Of a stretch of DNA of 10,035 bases, positions 1 through 7,290 are shown one piece after another (the stretch's first letter is position 1; every line of letters begins with the position of its first letter). The position numbers were made by a program, and so were the translations under genes. The notes beneath the pieces are model-generated. The model ran no database searches. It was given only the letters and a program-made list of their open reading frames with translations, and was not told the DNA's origin. This DNA is from an uncultured Peptoniphilus sp. (GTDB taxonomy: Bacteria; Bacillota; Clostridia; Tissierellales; Peptoniphilaceae): NCBI RefSeq assembly GCF_946998875.1, contig NZ_CAMQAY010000034.1, positions 1 through 10,035 on the forward strand. Direction: 5' to 3'.

Positions 1-135
1 TGTGGTCTTGCCAGCGCCATTGGGACCAATTAGTCCAAAGAGTTCGCCTTCCTTTATTTCCAAATTAAAATCGTCAACGGCTTTAAGTCCGCCAAAATTT
101 ATTCCAACATTATTTAATTTCAAAACAGAAGTCAT
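1..135 (-). CDS. livG: Branched-chain amino acid ABC transporter ATP-binding protein LivG, N-terminal part (cut by window edge)
   Basis: Only the first 45 codons are inside the window. They read as the start of an ABC ATPase: a beta-strand lead-in, the segment NFGGLKAVDD (residues 13-22), then Walker A GPNGAGKTT at residues 37-45, which ends exactly at the window edge. As the cytoplasmic ATPase it would power the LivHM permease. LivG rather than LivF is inferred from the position directly after livM and the GGLKAV(D/N) lead-in usual for LivG. The ATG shares its A with the livM stop (TGATG), which suggests translational coupling. A GGGAG ribosome binding site lies about 9 bases upstream, inside livM. 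The rest of the gene, and probably livF, lies beyond position 1. Confidence 0.93.
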   Translation of the reverse strand, partial: MTSVLKLNNVGINFGGLKAVDDFNLEIKEGELFGLIGPNGAGKTT

Positions 136-1115
136 CAGTCTTCACTCCCTTCATAGTGTTTGTCTATCTTTAACAACTTGTAAACAAGTCCAGTAAGAGT
201 AAACTCTTTTCTTCCAAGTAGACCATTAGGTCTAAATATCATGACAATAATTAGGGCAAGAGAATAGAAAATCATTCTGTACTCTGCAAACTGACGAAGA
301 AATTCTGGGATTATAGTTAAAACTATGGCAGAAAAAACTGCGCCAGTAAAGGAACCCATACCACCAAGGACAACCATTACCAAGATGTCGAAACTTCTAT
401 TGTAGTCAAAAACTTTTGCGCCAATTACACCAATGTTGTGGGCATACATGGCACCGGCAATGCCTGCAAAGAAGGCAGATAGGGCAAAGGCATAAGTCTT
501 AAAATAAGTTATATTTATGCCAGAAGATTCAGCCGCAATTTCGTCGTCACGAATAGATAAAATTGCACGACCATGTTTTGATGTCATGGTGCTAAACATT
601 AGGGCAACAGAAATTATTGTAATTAAATAAATAACTAAGAAGTTTTGCATAACTGGAATGCCAGATAGACCTTGCGCCCCACCAGTAAAGTTAAAGTATT
701 CAATTAAAACTCTAATAATTTCACCAAAGGCCAGTGTTACAATGGCGAGGTAGTCGCCCCTTAGCCTAAGAGCAGGGATGCCAATTAAAATTCCAATTAT
801 AGATGCAAAAATTCCGCCCAAAAGCATGCCCACAATGTAGCCGCCAAGACCTGGTATTATGCCAGCCTTTGTAAATAGGGCAGCAGTATAGGCACCTATT
901 GACATAAAGCCTGCGTGACCTAAAGTTATCTGTCCAAGGTTTCCCACAGTAATGTTAAGAGAAACGGCAAGGACAATATTTATTAAAACAAGTCTTAAAA
1001 CACTCATGGCATATCTATTTAAGACGCCAAGGTAGTTTAGACCAATAACTATAAAATAAAATAGTGCAAGAAGTATTACACTTAAAACCATTATTCCTTT
1101 TTTCTCTCTAGTCAT
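135..1115 (-). CDS. livM: Branched-chain amino acid ABC transporter permease LivM
   Basis: This 326-residue polytopic membrane protein has the length and layout of LivM. Family signatures are clear: the segment NLGQITLGHAGFMSIGAY near residues 58-75, GIPALRLRGDYLAIVTLAFGE near 112-132, and the late VVLGGMGSFTGA and FRPNGLLG motifs. It would pair with LivH to form the membrane channel for leucine, isoleucine or valine. The start is the ATG overlapping the livH stop by one base (TAATG), preceded by an AAGGAG site inside livH. The stop in turn overlaps the livG start. The C-terminus continues about 25 residues past RPNGLLG. Specificity is not readable from sequence; some LivHM systems carry amides, urea or other amino acids. 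Confidence 0.95.
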   Translation of the reverse strand: MTREKKGIMVLSVILLALFYFIVIGLNYLGVLNRYAMSVLRLVLINIVLAVSLNITVGNLGQITLGHAGFMSIGAYTAALFTKAGIIPGLGGYIVGMLLGGIFASIIGILIGIPALRLRGDYLAIVTLAFGEIIRVLIEYFNFTGGAQGLSGIPVMQNFLVIYLITIISVALMFSTMTSKHGRAILSIRDDEIAAESSGINITYFKTYAFALSAFFAGIAGAMYAHNIGVIGAKVFDYNRSFDILVMVVLGGMGSFTGAVFSAIVLTIIPEFLRQFAEYRMIFYSLALIIVMIFRPNGLLGRKEFTLTGLVYKLLKIDKHYEGSED

Positions 1116-2002
1116 TATACTTTCTCCTTTTGATTCTTGCCAAGTAAGCCCGTAGGTTTAACAAGTAACACTACAATTAAAAGACCAAAGACAATTGCAT
1201 CAGCAAGTTTTGAAGAAACATAGGCCTTTATAAGAGCCTCTACAATGCCAATGATGATGCCACCAATAACTGCTCCGGGTATAAGACCAATGCCACCAAT
1301 AACTGCGGCAGTAAAGGCTTTTATACCTAGCATAGAGCCCATTAAAGGATAAACTTGTGGATAGGCAGAGATGTATAAAACAGAAGCCACACCAGCAAGG
1401 GCAGAGCCAATGGCAAAAGTAAGGGAAAGGACTGTGTCCACATTTATGCCTACAAGACTTGCAGCGCCATAATCTTCACTAGTGGCAATCATAGACTTGC
1501 CATATTTTGTATTTTTCATAAATAGTTGCAAAATAATAGTTAAGATGGCTGTGATAATAATTGTTACATAAGTAGAGGGAGAAATATTTATCTCGCCAAT
1601 ATTAATGACACCAGATTTAAAAATTGGTGGAACAGATTTTGCACCTGCACCAAAAATTTTCATAAAAGAATTTTGTAATAGTAAACTCACGCCAATGGCT
1701 GTGATTAAATTTGTAATTCTTGGACTATTTCTAAGTGGTTTGTAGGCAAGCCTCTCGATTAAAACGCCAACTACCATGCAGATAAGCATGGAAGGTATTA
1801 TTGCAAGATAAAAGGGAAGGCCAGCACTTAGAAGAAGACCAGAGATAGCATAGATAGCAGTGTAAGAACCAATCATGATAATTTCGCCGTGGGCAAAATT
1901 TATAAGTTGGGCAATGCCATATACCATGGTGTAGCCAAGGGCAACAAGGGCATATATAGAACCTAAACTAAGTCCATTTAATAGTTGATTTATAAAACTC
2001 AT
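1115..2002 (-). CDS. livH: Branched-chain amino acid ABC transporter permease LivH
   Basis: This 295-residue integral membrane protein has the normal LivH length. It begins with the typical LivH opening (NGLSLGSIYALVALGYTMVYG, roughly residues 9-29) followed by INFAHGE, and ends with the family's KPTGLLG motif. A segment with AFTAAVIGGIGLIPGAVIGG near residues 228-247 corresponds to the conserved late permease loop. It would form a heterodimer with LivM. The ATG has a strong AAGGAGGTT ribosome binding site at 2005-2013. It lies 57 bases after livK, with a terminator-like hairpin in between, so its expression probably depends on partial read-through from livK; I see no separate promoter in the gap. 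Confidence 0.95.
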   Translation of the reverse strand: MSFINQLLNGLSLGSIYALVALGYTMVYGIAQLINFAHGEIIMIGSYTAIYAISGLLLSAGLPFYLAIIPSMLICMVVGVLIERLAYKPLRNSPRITNLITAIGVSLLLQNSFMKIFGAGAKSVPPIFKSGVINIGEINISPSTYVTIIITAILTIILQLFMKNTKYGKSMIATSEDYGAASLVGINVDTVLSLTFAIGSALAGVASVLYISAYPQVYPLMGSMLGIKAFTAAVIGGIGLIPGAVIGGIIIGIVEALIKAYVSSKLADAIVFGLLIVVLLVKPTGLLGKNQKEKV

Positions 2003-2025
2003 AGAACCTCCTTAAAAAGATTAAT

Positions 2026-2050
2026 AAAAAAGACAAGCCTAAGCTTGCCT
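2026..2050 (-). terminator. Hairpin terminator or attenuator between livK and livH
   Basis: On the minus strand, AGGCAAGC and GCTTGTCT form an 8-bp stem (one G-T wobble) around a TTAG loop, followed directly by a run of six T. It starts 9 bases after the livK stop and ends before the livH ribosome binding site. An incomplete terminator here would give more binding protein than permease, as is common for ABC uptake operons. The strength of termination is inferred. Confidence 0.8.
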
Positions 2051-2059
2051 TTGCTTTTA

Positions 2060-3217
2060 TTATTCAGCTGAAACTAAACTGTTAAAAGTATATGAGCCGT
2101 CTTTAATTTCTATAATAGTTGCAGATTTTACAGGGTTGTTGTTTTCACCAAACTTCAAGTCTCCAGTAACACCACTAACTTCTACAGCCTTTAGAGCCTT
2201 TACTATTTCAGCAAAGTCTAAAGAAGCTGACTTTTCAAGAGCTTCTTTATAAATATAAACTGTGTCATAGCCAAGAGCAGAGAAAGCAGAAGGATCTTCA
2301 TTGTATTTTTCCTTATAAGCCTTTACAAAGCCTTGAACCTTTTCGCTAGTGTCGTGAACTGAATAGTGATTAGTGAAGTAAACACCATTTAATAGGTCTT
2401 TTGAACCTTCATCGATAACAGTAAGAACTCCGTCCCAGCCATCAGGGCCAATAATTTTTGACTCTATGCCAAGTTCTCTTGCTTGCTTAATAATTGAAAC
2501 ATCTTTTTCGTAATATTCAGGAACTAAAATTACATCAGGTTTTTCCTTGTCAATATTTGTAAGTTGAACCTTGAAGTCAACATCAGTATCGCCGTAACCT
2601 TCATCAGCTACAACTTCAAGTCCCTTAGATTTTGCTTGTTCAATGAAAGCATCGGCAACGCCGTTAGAGTAGTCGTTTGAAGTGTTTCTTAGGATTGCCA
2701 CTGTCTTTGCCTTTAAGTTGTCAGAAGCAAAGTTTGCTAAAATTTTTCCTTGAAGAGGATCAGTAAAGCAAGTTCTAAATACATTGTCCTTGTTTTCTGT
2801 GATAGGAGCGCTAGTTCCTGTTGGAGTTATAATAGGAATTCCATCTTGAGAAGAGTTTTCCGCAACTGCAAGGGAAGGTTTCGAAGTAATAGCGCCGATG
2901 ATGACATTATTACCACCTTCAACTAACTTGTTGTAAACAGTAACTGCTTCAGTTGGATCGCCCTTGTCGTCTTCAGAGAGGTATTCGATTTGTTTTCCAC
3001 CGATTCCGCCCTTGGCATTAATTTCATCTACTGCCAGCTTAATTCCATTGTCTGTAGAATTTCCATATACAGCAGCAGCGCCAGTCTTTGGAATAATTCC
3101 TCCGATTTTAATTACATCTCCATTGTCGGGAGCGGCAGAAGTTTTCCCAGCTCCATTTCCACAAGCTGTAAGTAATGCAGCAAGTGTAAGAACGCCTAAC
3201 ATTTTTTTAACCATCAT
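2060..3217 (-). CDS. livK: Branched-chain amino acid ABC transporter substrate-binding lipoprotein LivK
   Basis: A 385-residue extracellular binding protein of the type I periplasmic-binding family (Peripla_BP_6). The N-terminus has two lysines, a hydrophobic core and a lipobox L16-T-A-C19, so it should be lipid-anchored on the outer face of the membrane. The mature domain opens with IKIGGIIPKTG and continues with AVDEINAKGGIGGK (around residues 67-80), as in Leu/Ile/Val-binding proteins. It would deliver the amino acid to LivHM. Two consecutive ATG codons are possible starts; the first is favoured because the AGGTAGG site at 3226-3232 stands 8 bases from it. It is the first gene of the operon. 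The exact ligand cannot be told from the sequence. Confidence 0.94.
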   Translation of the reverse strand: MMVKKMLGVLTLAALLTACGNGAGKTSAAPDNGDVIKIGGIIPKTGAAAVYGNSTDNGIKLAVDEINAKGGIGGKQIEYLSEDDKGDPTEAVTVYNKLVEGGNNVIIGAITSKPSLAVAENSSQDGIPIITPTGTSAPITENKDNVFRTCFTDPLQGKILANFASDNLKAKTVAILRNTSNDYSNGVADAFIEQAKSKGLEVVADEGYGDTDVDFKVQLTNIDKEKPDVILVPEYYEKDVSIIKQARELGIESKIIGPDGWDGVLTVIDEGSKDLLNGVYFTNHYSVHDTSEKVQGFVKAYKEKYNEDPSAFSALGYDTVYIYKEALEKSASLDFAEIVKALKAVEVSGVTGDLKFGENNNPVKSATIIEIKDGSYTFNSLVSAE

Positions 3218-3262
3218 CTTTCTAACCTACCTTTTTAAAAAATTTTACCTCATATAATTCTG

Positions 3263-3279
3263 TGATTTATATATAATCA
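3263..3279. repeat. Short inverted repeat in the livK leader
   Basis: TGATT and AATCA form 5-bp arms around a 7-base AT spacer, about 20-35 bases downstream of the predicted livK transcription start. It could be an operator, but in such AT-rich DNA an inverted repeat this short may be chance. Confidence 0.25.
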
Positions 3280-3304
3280 AGTGTCTTATTGAGATATTTT
3301 TTTT

Positions 3305-3332
3305 ATTATAACAGTTCAAGAAAAAAAATCAA
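3305..3332 (-). promoter_or_regulatory. Promoter of the liv operon (extended -10)
   Basis: On the minus strand, TTGATT (3327-3332) is followed after 16 bases by TATAAT (3305-3310), with TGT just before it giving an extended -10 (TGTTATAAT). The predicted start near 3298 leaves a leader of about 80 bases before livK. Confidence 0.75.
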
Positions 3333-3412
3333 TAGGAAAAGGCAAATTTATCGGAAAATAATATACATTTTACTTAGATAATAAATATTATTTAAAAGTA
3401 ATGATAAAAGCC

Positions 3413-3438
3413 TTAAATTTATAAGTTTATAAATTTAA
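3413..3438. repeat. 26-bp palindrome in the divergent liv / S-layer spacer
   Basis: TTAAATTTATAA (3413-3424) and TTATAAATTTAA (3427-3438) are perfect 12-bp inverted arms around GT. An extra direct copy of most of the left arm (TTAAATTTATT) occurs at 3460-3470. The palindrome lies upstream of both promoters of the divergent pair, about 80 bases above the livK -35 and about 75 bases above the -10 of the S-layer gene, which suits a regulator site or a locally cruciform-prone element. No T tract follows, so it is not a normal terminator. The rest of the 3218-3568 spacer is AT-rich leader and promoter DNA with no gene seen. Confidence 0.55.
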
Positions 3439-3510
3439 CCTAGTAATGTTACAGAATTATTAAATTTATTAAAATTTTGTAAATTCACAAATGTTTTTGC
3501 TGTCTTTGGG

Positions 3511-3516
3511 TATAAT
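3511..3516 (+). promoter_or_regulatory. -10 element of the S-layer protein gene
   Basis: TATAAT preceded by TTTGGG lies 53 bases upstream of the start codon. No good -35 is visible at 16-18 bases. The same TTTGGG(G)TATAAT arrangement recurs upstream of the universal stress protein gene at 8143-8148. Confidence 0.6.
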
Positions 3517-3528
3517 AATAGCGAGGAA

Positions 3529-3543
3529 AATGTTTTTAACATT
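3529..3543. repeat. Inverted repeat in the S-layer gene leader
   Basis: AATGTT and AACATT flank TTT, about 7-21 bases after the predicted transcription start. It could be a small mRNA hairpin or an operator. It ends 12 bases before the AGGAGGAG ribosome binding site at 3556-3563. Confidence 0.35.
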
Positions 3544-3568
3544 AATTTAATGACGAGGAGGAGAGTTT

Positions 3569-5941
3569 ATGAAAAACAAAAAATTACTTAGTTTATTTCT
3601 TGCGGTATTGATGCTTGTTGCAATTCCATTTAGCGTATTTGCAGAAGATACTGAAGAAAATAAACAAAAAGACCCTGCAGTTGTAGAAACTGTAGAAGAA
3701 AAAGAAGTGACCGAAGAAGAAACACCAGCAGAAGCACCTAAAGAAGTTGTTCAACCTGCTGGAGAAGTTAAGGAAGAAGCAACAGAAGCTCCTAAGGCTG
3801 AAGAAGTTGAAGGATTAGAAGTTAGTGAACCACTAATGAAAGCGCCTCTAAAAGAACCAGCACCAGGATCTATTGAAGTTAAATTTGAACTAAATGGTGG
3901 AACAGGAACAGCCAGTGCTAATGTAATTAGTGGTCAAACTGTTGATAAACCAGCTGATCCAAAAAAGGATAATTTTATATTTGCTGGATGGTATACAGAC
4001 GCAACTTTTGCCACTGAATTTGACTTTACAAAACCAATTACTGCAACAACTACTATTTATGCAAAATGGACACCAGAACCAACAAAATATACTGTTACTT
4101 TTAAAAATGAAGATACAGAAACACTTGTAAAAGTTGTTAAAGATGAAAAAGTACCTAAACCAGCTGATCCAACAAAAACAGGATATAATTTCTTAGGTTG
4201 GTATGAAGGCGATACAAAATTTGATTTTAACACTGCCATTACAGCAGACAAAACTTTGACTGCAAAGTGGGAAGCTAAACCAGTTGTTCCAGTTGTAAAA
4301 GCTCTTAATATTTCTGAAAGATCTTACTCTAATGGAAAATTCTACGGCAAGGTAACTGACAGTGATGGCGTTGGCGTTAAAGATGCAACAGTAAGTCTTT
4401 ACAACTACAACGGATCTCTTGTAAGAACAGCAGTTACTACTGATGAAAATGGATATTTTGAAATCTATGTAGGCGATTACTATTATGGCTACTACGATGG
4501 CTACTATTATGATGATTATTACTATGATGATTATTACTATGATGATTATTACTATGATGGAGTTCGCTACTACAGAGATGGAAATAGATGGTATTACTAT
4601 GTTGACGGTGTAAAACACTGGACAGACTATAGACCATATTGGAATGGCAAATATTATGGCAAATACTATGACGGAAGATATTATGGCGGCTACCTACTAG
4701 CAAGTAAAACTGATTACACTACTTCTGCTAAATATTATTTAAATGACGGAAGATATTGGGACGGATATTACTACAACAGATACTACTATGATGATTATTA
4801 CTACTACAACAAGTACGATCACAAAGTTTATCCAACAGACATTACTAGAACAAATTATTCTGCAAAAGGATATTTAAAGGGATACCCTAACAGAACTGTT
4901 TATGTATATGACAATGGCACATATCTAGGCAGGGGAACTATTGATTCTAATGGTTACTTCAGCGTAACTTGGAGCAGCCCTTATGTAGCTACTGGAAGAA
5001 GCCTTGACTACTATGTAGATGGAAAATATGTATCTGACTCTGGATATTCAGGAGCACCAATTGTCAATGCAGTTTCTGCAGGTTCAACATTTGTAAGAGG
5101 AACTGCAGGAGCTAATGCCACTGTAACTGTTTATGATGCAAGTGGAATTACTCTTGGAAGCACAACTGCAGGAAGCACTGGTATCTACAATGTTACTCTA
5201 AATAGAGCTCTAAGAGCAGGCGAAGTAATAACTGTTGAAGCTAAGGAAGCTGGAAGAGTAGCAAGAACTACTAACTACACTGTTGGCGGCCAAGCTGTTT
5301 CTACAGAAAAAGTTAGCCAACCTGCATATATAGCAGGATTTCCTGATGGAACATTTAAACCAGGCAAAGAAGTTACAAGAGCTGAAGCTGTAAGAATGTT
5401 TGTTAAACTTGTTAATAATGGCGCAGAACTTCCTAAGAACCCTACTACAAGCTTTAAGGATGCCAACAACGCTTGGTACTCTGATGAAATTAACTATGCA
5501 GTAGCTAAGGGATTCATCAAGGGATACTCTGATGGAACATTTAAACCAAATCAAGCTATAACAAGAGCTGAATTTGCTCAAATGATTTCTGTATTTGTTA
5601 AAAATGGTTATCCAGGAACTGGAAGCTTCAAGGATGTAAAGGGTCACTGGGCATCTGATGCAATAAGTGCACTTTACGGAAACAAGAACATCAAGGGATA
5701 CTCTGATGGCACATTTAAACCAAATCAAAAACTTACTAGAGCTGAAGCTGTTACAATTTTGAACTCTGTATTTGGTAGAAATACTAAATCAACTTCCTTC
5801 GCAAATGTAAGTGAAGCTGGACTAAAGAGATTCTCTGATGTAGCTAAGAGCCACTGGGCATACTATGAAATCCTAGATGCTTCTAATGGACACAATGCAG
5901 CTAAGATTGAAGGCATAGACCAAGTAAGTATTTGGCAATAA
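3569..5941 (+). CDS. SLH-domain surface protein with InlB B-repeats and a tyrosine-rich region
   Basis: A 790-residue secreted protein, probably held on the cell wall. Residues 1-25 form a signal peptide with a cleavage site after VFA. Residues 26-100 are an acidic, Pro/Glu/Lys-rich stalk. Two InlB B-repeat-like (Flg_new) modules follow at about 102-167 and 172-235, each ending in AKW after a GW(Y) motif. An Ig-like, carboxypeptidase-regulatory-type module covers about 242-302. Residues 303-421 are tyrosine-rich (about 47 Tyr in 119 by hand count, mostly DDYYY or DGRYY units). Two more beta-rich modules cover about 422-500 and 506-580. The SLH anchor spans 587-790, with three GxxDGTFKP...TRAE motifs and two HWA motifs. 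SLH domains normally bind pyruvylated wall polymers. The start has a strong AGGAGGAG site. The gene stands alone between its promoter and terminator. The role of the tyrosine region is unknown to me. Confidence 0.9.
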   Translation: MKNKKLLSLFLAVLMLVAIPFSVFAEDTEENKQKDPAVVETVEEKEVTEEETPAEAPKEVVQPAGEVKEEATEAPKAEEVEGLEVSEPLMKAPLKEPAPGSIEVKFELNGGTGTASANVISGQTVDKPADPKKDNFIFAGWYTDATFATEFDFTKPITATTTIYAKWTPEPTKYTVTFKNEDTETLVKVVKDEKVPKPADPTKTGYNFLGWYEGDTKFDFNTAITADKTLTAKWEAKPVVPVVKALNISERSYSNGKFYGKVTDSDGVGVKDATVSLYNYNGSLVRTAVTTDENGYFEIYVGDYYYGYYDGYYYDDYYYDDYYYDDYYYDGVRYYRDGNRWYYYVDGVKHWTDYRPYWNGKYYGKYYDGRYYGGYLLASKTDYTTSAKYYLNDGRYWDGYYYNRYYYDDYYYYNKYDHKVYPTDITRTNYSAKGYLKGYPNRTVYVYDNGTYLGRGTIDSNGYFSVTWSSPYVATGRSLDYYVDGKYVSDSGYSGAPIVNAVSAGSTFVRGTAGANATVTVYDASGITLGSTTAGSTGIYNVTLNRALRAGEVITVEAKEAGRVARTTNYTVGGQAVSTEKVSQPAYIAGFPDGTFKPGKEVTRAEAVRMFVKLVNNGAELPKNPTTSFKDANNAWYSDEINYAVAKGFIKGYSDGTFKPNQAITRAEFAQMISVFVKNGYPGTGSFKDVKGHWASDAISALYGNKNIKGYSDGTFKPNQKLTRAEAVTILNSVFGRNTKSTSFANVSEAGLKRFSDVAKSHWAYYEILDASNGHNAAKIEGIDQVSIWQ
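4496..4555 (+). repeat. 15-bp tandem repeat encoding DDYYY
   Basis: Three identical copies of GATGATTATTACTAT run from 4511 to 4555, preceded by one degenerate copy at 4496-4510 encoding DGYYY. They keep the reading frame, so slippage would add or remove whole five-residue units. Related units recur near 4783-4806. Confidence 0.9.
5516..5728 (+). repeat. 39-bp direct repeat inside the SLH coding region
   Basis: 5516-5554 and 5690-5728 are identical except for one base (GATGGA versus GATGGC) and lie 174 bases (58 codons) apart. They encode IKGYSDGTFKPNQ in successive SLH repeats. A weaker third copy starts near 5337. The near-identity at DNA level suggests recent duplication or gene conversion between repeats. 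Confidence 0.8.
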
Positions 5942-5982
5942 GAAGATCTTAACTTTATAAAAGTTAAAATGTAATATGAATG

Positions 5983-6017
5983 AAGGCGGCAAGGTAACTT
6001 GTCGTCTTTATTTATTT
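5983..6017 (+). terminator. Terminator of the S-layer protein gene
   Basis: AAGGCGGCAAG and CTTGTCGTCTT form an 11-bp stem with two G-T wobbles around a GTAA loop (5994-5997), followed by TTATTTATTT. It begins about 40 bases after the stop. A smaller hairpin (TTAACTTT/AAAGTTAA, near 5949-5967) precedes it without a T tract. The remaining spacer to 6171 is A-rich with no gene seen. Confidence 0.8.
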
Positions 6018-6171
6018 GTAGAAATTTTTTGCCAAAGTAAGACTGATGGAAAAATAAATTTTTTGAAGGACTTTTATTAAAGAAACTAAAGATAAAAAAT
6101 AAAGCTAGGAAAAAAAGATAATAAAATGGAAAATTAAACAACAATTAAAAATTAGGATTATAAAAATTTGC

Positions 6172-6202
6172 AAAGAAAAACCTGCCACAAAGACAGGTTT
6201 TC
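6172..6202 (-). terminator. Terminator of the tetR / membrane protein unit
   Basis: AAAACCTG (6177-6184) and CAGGTTTT (6194-6201) form an 8-bp stem. Read on the minus strand it ends in a T-rich run and lies about 55 bases after the stop of the membrane protein gene. On the plus strand the right arm is followed by CTTCTTT, so it may also act on transcripts coming from the S-layer side. Confidence 0.65.
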
Positions 6203-6255
6203 TTCTTTATATTTAAGTGAGCCAAGAGTACATAAAATTTTTGGCTTTTGAAAAT

Positions 6256-7290
6256 TTAAGCTCTTGCAAGATCCCTTGTCCTTAGACACTTTACAGAAAT
6301 TAAAATTACTGCAAGGGTGATTAGGATGTGACCTATTCCAGAAACTGAAATCATGCCAATTCTCACAGGATTTAAGGGAGAATATCCGTCAACTAAACCA
6401 TGAAGGAACATTGTAGTGAAGCTAAAATAAATTCCCAAGTTGTAAAGTCTAAATAATTTTTCCAACTTATCATTAGAAATATCTAAATTTTTAACTAGAA
6501 GATAAAATATTGCAGGAAGGGCAAAGCCAAGTACAATTAGGTGAGTGTGTACGAAAGCCATTTTTACTTCCACTGGATAAATTTTTCCAAGCTCACGATA
6601 AACTGCACCTGCTAAGATGCCTGAGAACAAGTAGGCTACTGCAAATTCCATAATATCCTTTTTGACAAAATCTTTTTTTAGGTTCTTGTAAAGTTTAAGG
6701 ACGATTAGGACATACATGATAGTCTTTGGCATCATGAGTGCGCCAATGCTTGGGTTTACTTTTTTAAACAAGACCACTGGCACATAGAATAAAAAGCTAA
6801 AGAAGACATAGATGTATAAATTTTTAAAGTCCTCTCTATTTTTATCTTTATATAGAAGAAAAATGTCGATTAGTCCCATTAAGACAAAGGGGACATTTGA
6901 GATGATGTCCATTTTCTCGCTGTGGTTAAAGCTAATGAGAACACTTACAAGTCTAAGGGCAAATAAAACTAGCATTGCCAAGTAAAGTCCCTTGTCCTGT
7001 GACTTTTTTGTCTTCTTGATGTAAAAATAAAATAATAGATAAAAAACTGACATAGTAATAGCTGAGACTCTCGTTCCTAAAAATAGTCCAAAGCTATTTA
7101 CTTGAAAGCCATTACTTTCTACATTTGCAATAATTCTGGGTATTAGGTGAAAGGAATCGCCAAGACCAAGAAGTAAAGTCATTGAGCCTAAAATTTTGCT
7201 GCCCTTATCTTCCATTAAAAGCATCCTTATGCCGAGAAAAATTACTAGGCCGAGATATAGACCATCAAAAAAAATTTCAAATTGATTCAT
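6256..7290 (-). CDS. Polytopic membrane protein with DUF2871-like C-terminal half
   Basis: A 344-residue protein made mostly of hydrophobic helices (roughly ten), without a signal peptide. The C-terminal part, about residues 215-334, resembles the DUF2871 family from memory: FSGILAGAVYREL, VHTHLIVLG (H248, H250), MFLHGL (H297) and SGIGHIL (H321). The N-terminal half is a separate hydrophobic region with GDSFHLIPR (H48), which I cannot assign. Histidines in or near membrane helices raise the possibility of heme or metal binding, but this is inference. The ATG lies inside the end of the tetR gene (14-base overlap), with AGGGGG at 7299-7304 eight bases upstream, so translation is probably coupled. 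It is likely controlled by that regulator. Function unknown; a transporter or redox protein is equally possible. Confidence 0.8.
   Translation of the reverse strand: MNQFEIFFDGLYLGLVIFLGIRMLLMEDKGSKILGSMTLLLGLGDSFHLIPRIIANVESNGFQVNSFGLFLGTRVSAITMSVFYLLFYFYIKKTKKSQDKGLYLAMLVLFALRLVSVLISFNHSEKMDIISNVPFVLMGLIDIFLLYKDKNREDFKNLYIYVFFSFLFYVPVVLFKKVNPSIGALMMPKTIMYVLIVLKLYKNLKKDFVKKDIMEFAVAYLFSGILAGAVYRELGKIYPVEVKMAFVHTHLIVLGFALPAIFYLLVKNLDISNDKLEKLFRLYNLGIYFSFTTMFLHGLVDGYSPLNPVRIGMISVSGIGHILITLAVILISVKCLRTRDLARA

Noticed and set aside
3241..3300. Possible CodY box in the livK leader
   Set aside because: AT-rich bases only loosely resemble the CodY consensus; no stretch matched well enough to call.
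4193..4703. Minus-strand open frames opposite the tyrosine-rich region, rich in Ile/Val or Ser/His/Asn
   Set aside because: They are the complement of the repetitive Tyr/Asp codons, have no ribosome binding site, and their composition is explained by the repeats.
4496..4806. Repeated units considered as a CRISPR array
   Set aside because: The repeats are short, in frame, without unique spacers and lie in a coding region.
5210..5728. A 172-codon minus-strand open frame inside the SLH region
   Set aside because: It lies wholly inside a gene with clear SLH motifs, its repeated segments mirror the SLH repeats, and no ribosome binding site was seen.
5863..6144. A 93-codon minus-strand open frame rich in Phe, Leu and Ser
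   Set aside because: It crosses the end of the S-layer gene and its terminator, has low-complexity composition from A-rich DNA and no convincing start site.
6224..6246. AGCCAA/TTGGCT inverted repeat just downstream of the membrane protein gene
   Set aside because: Only 6 bp with a loop of about 15 bases; the nearby 8-bp hairpin at 6177-6201 is a better terminator.
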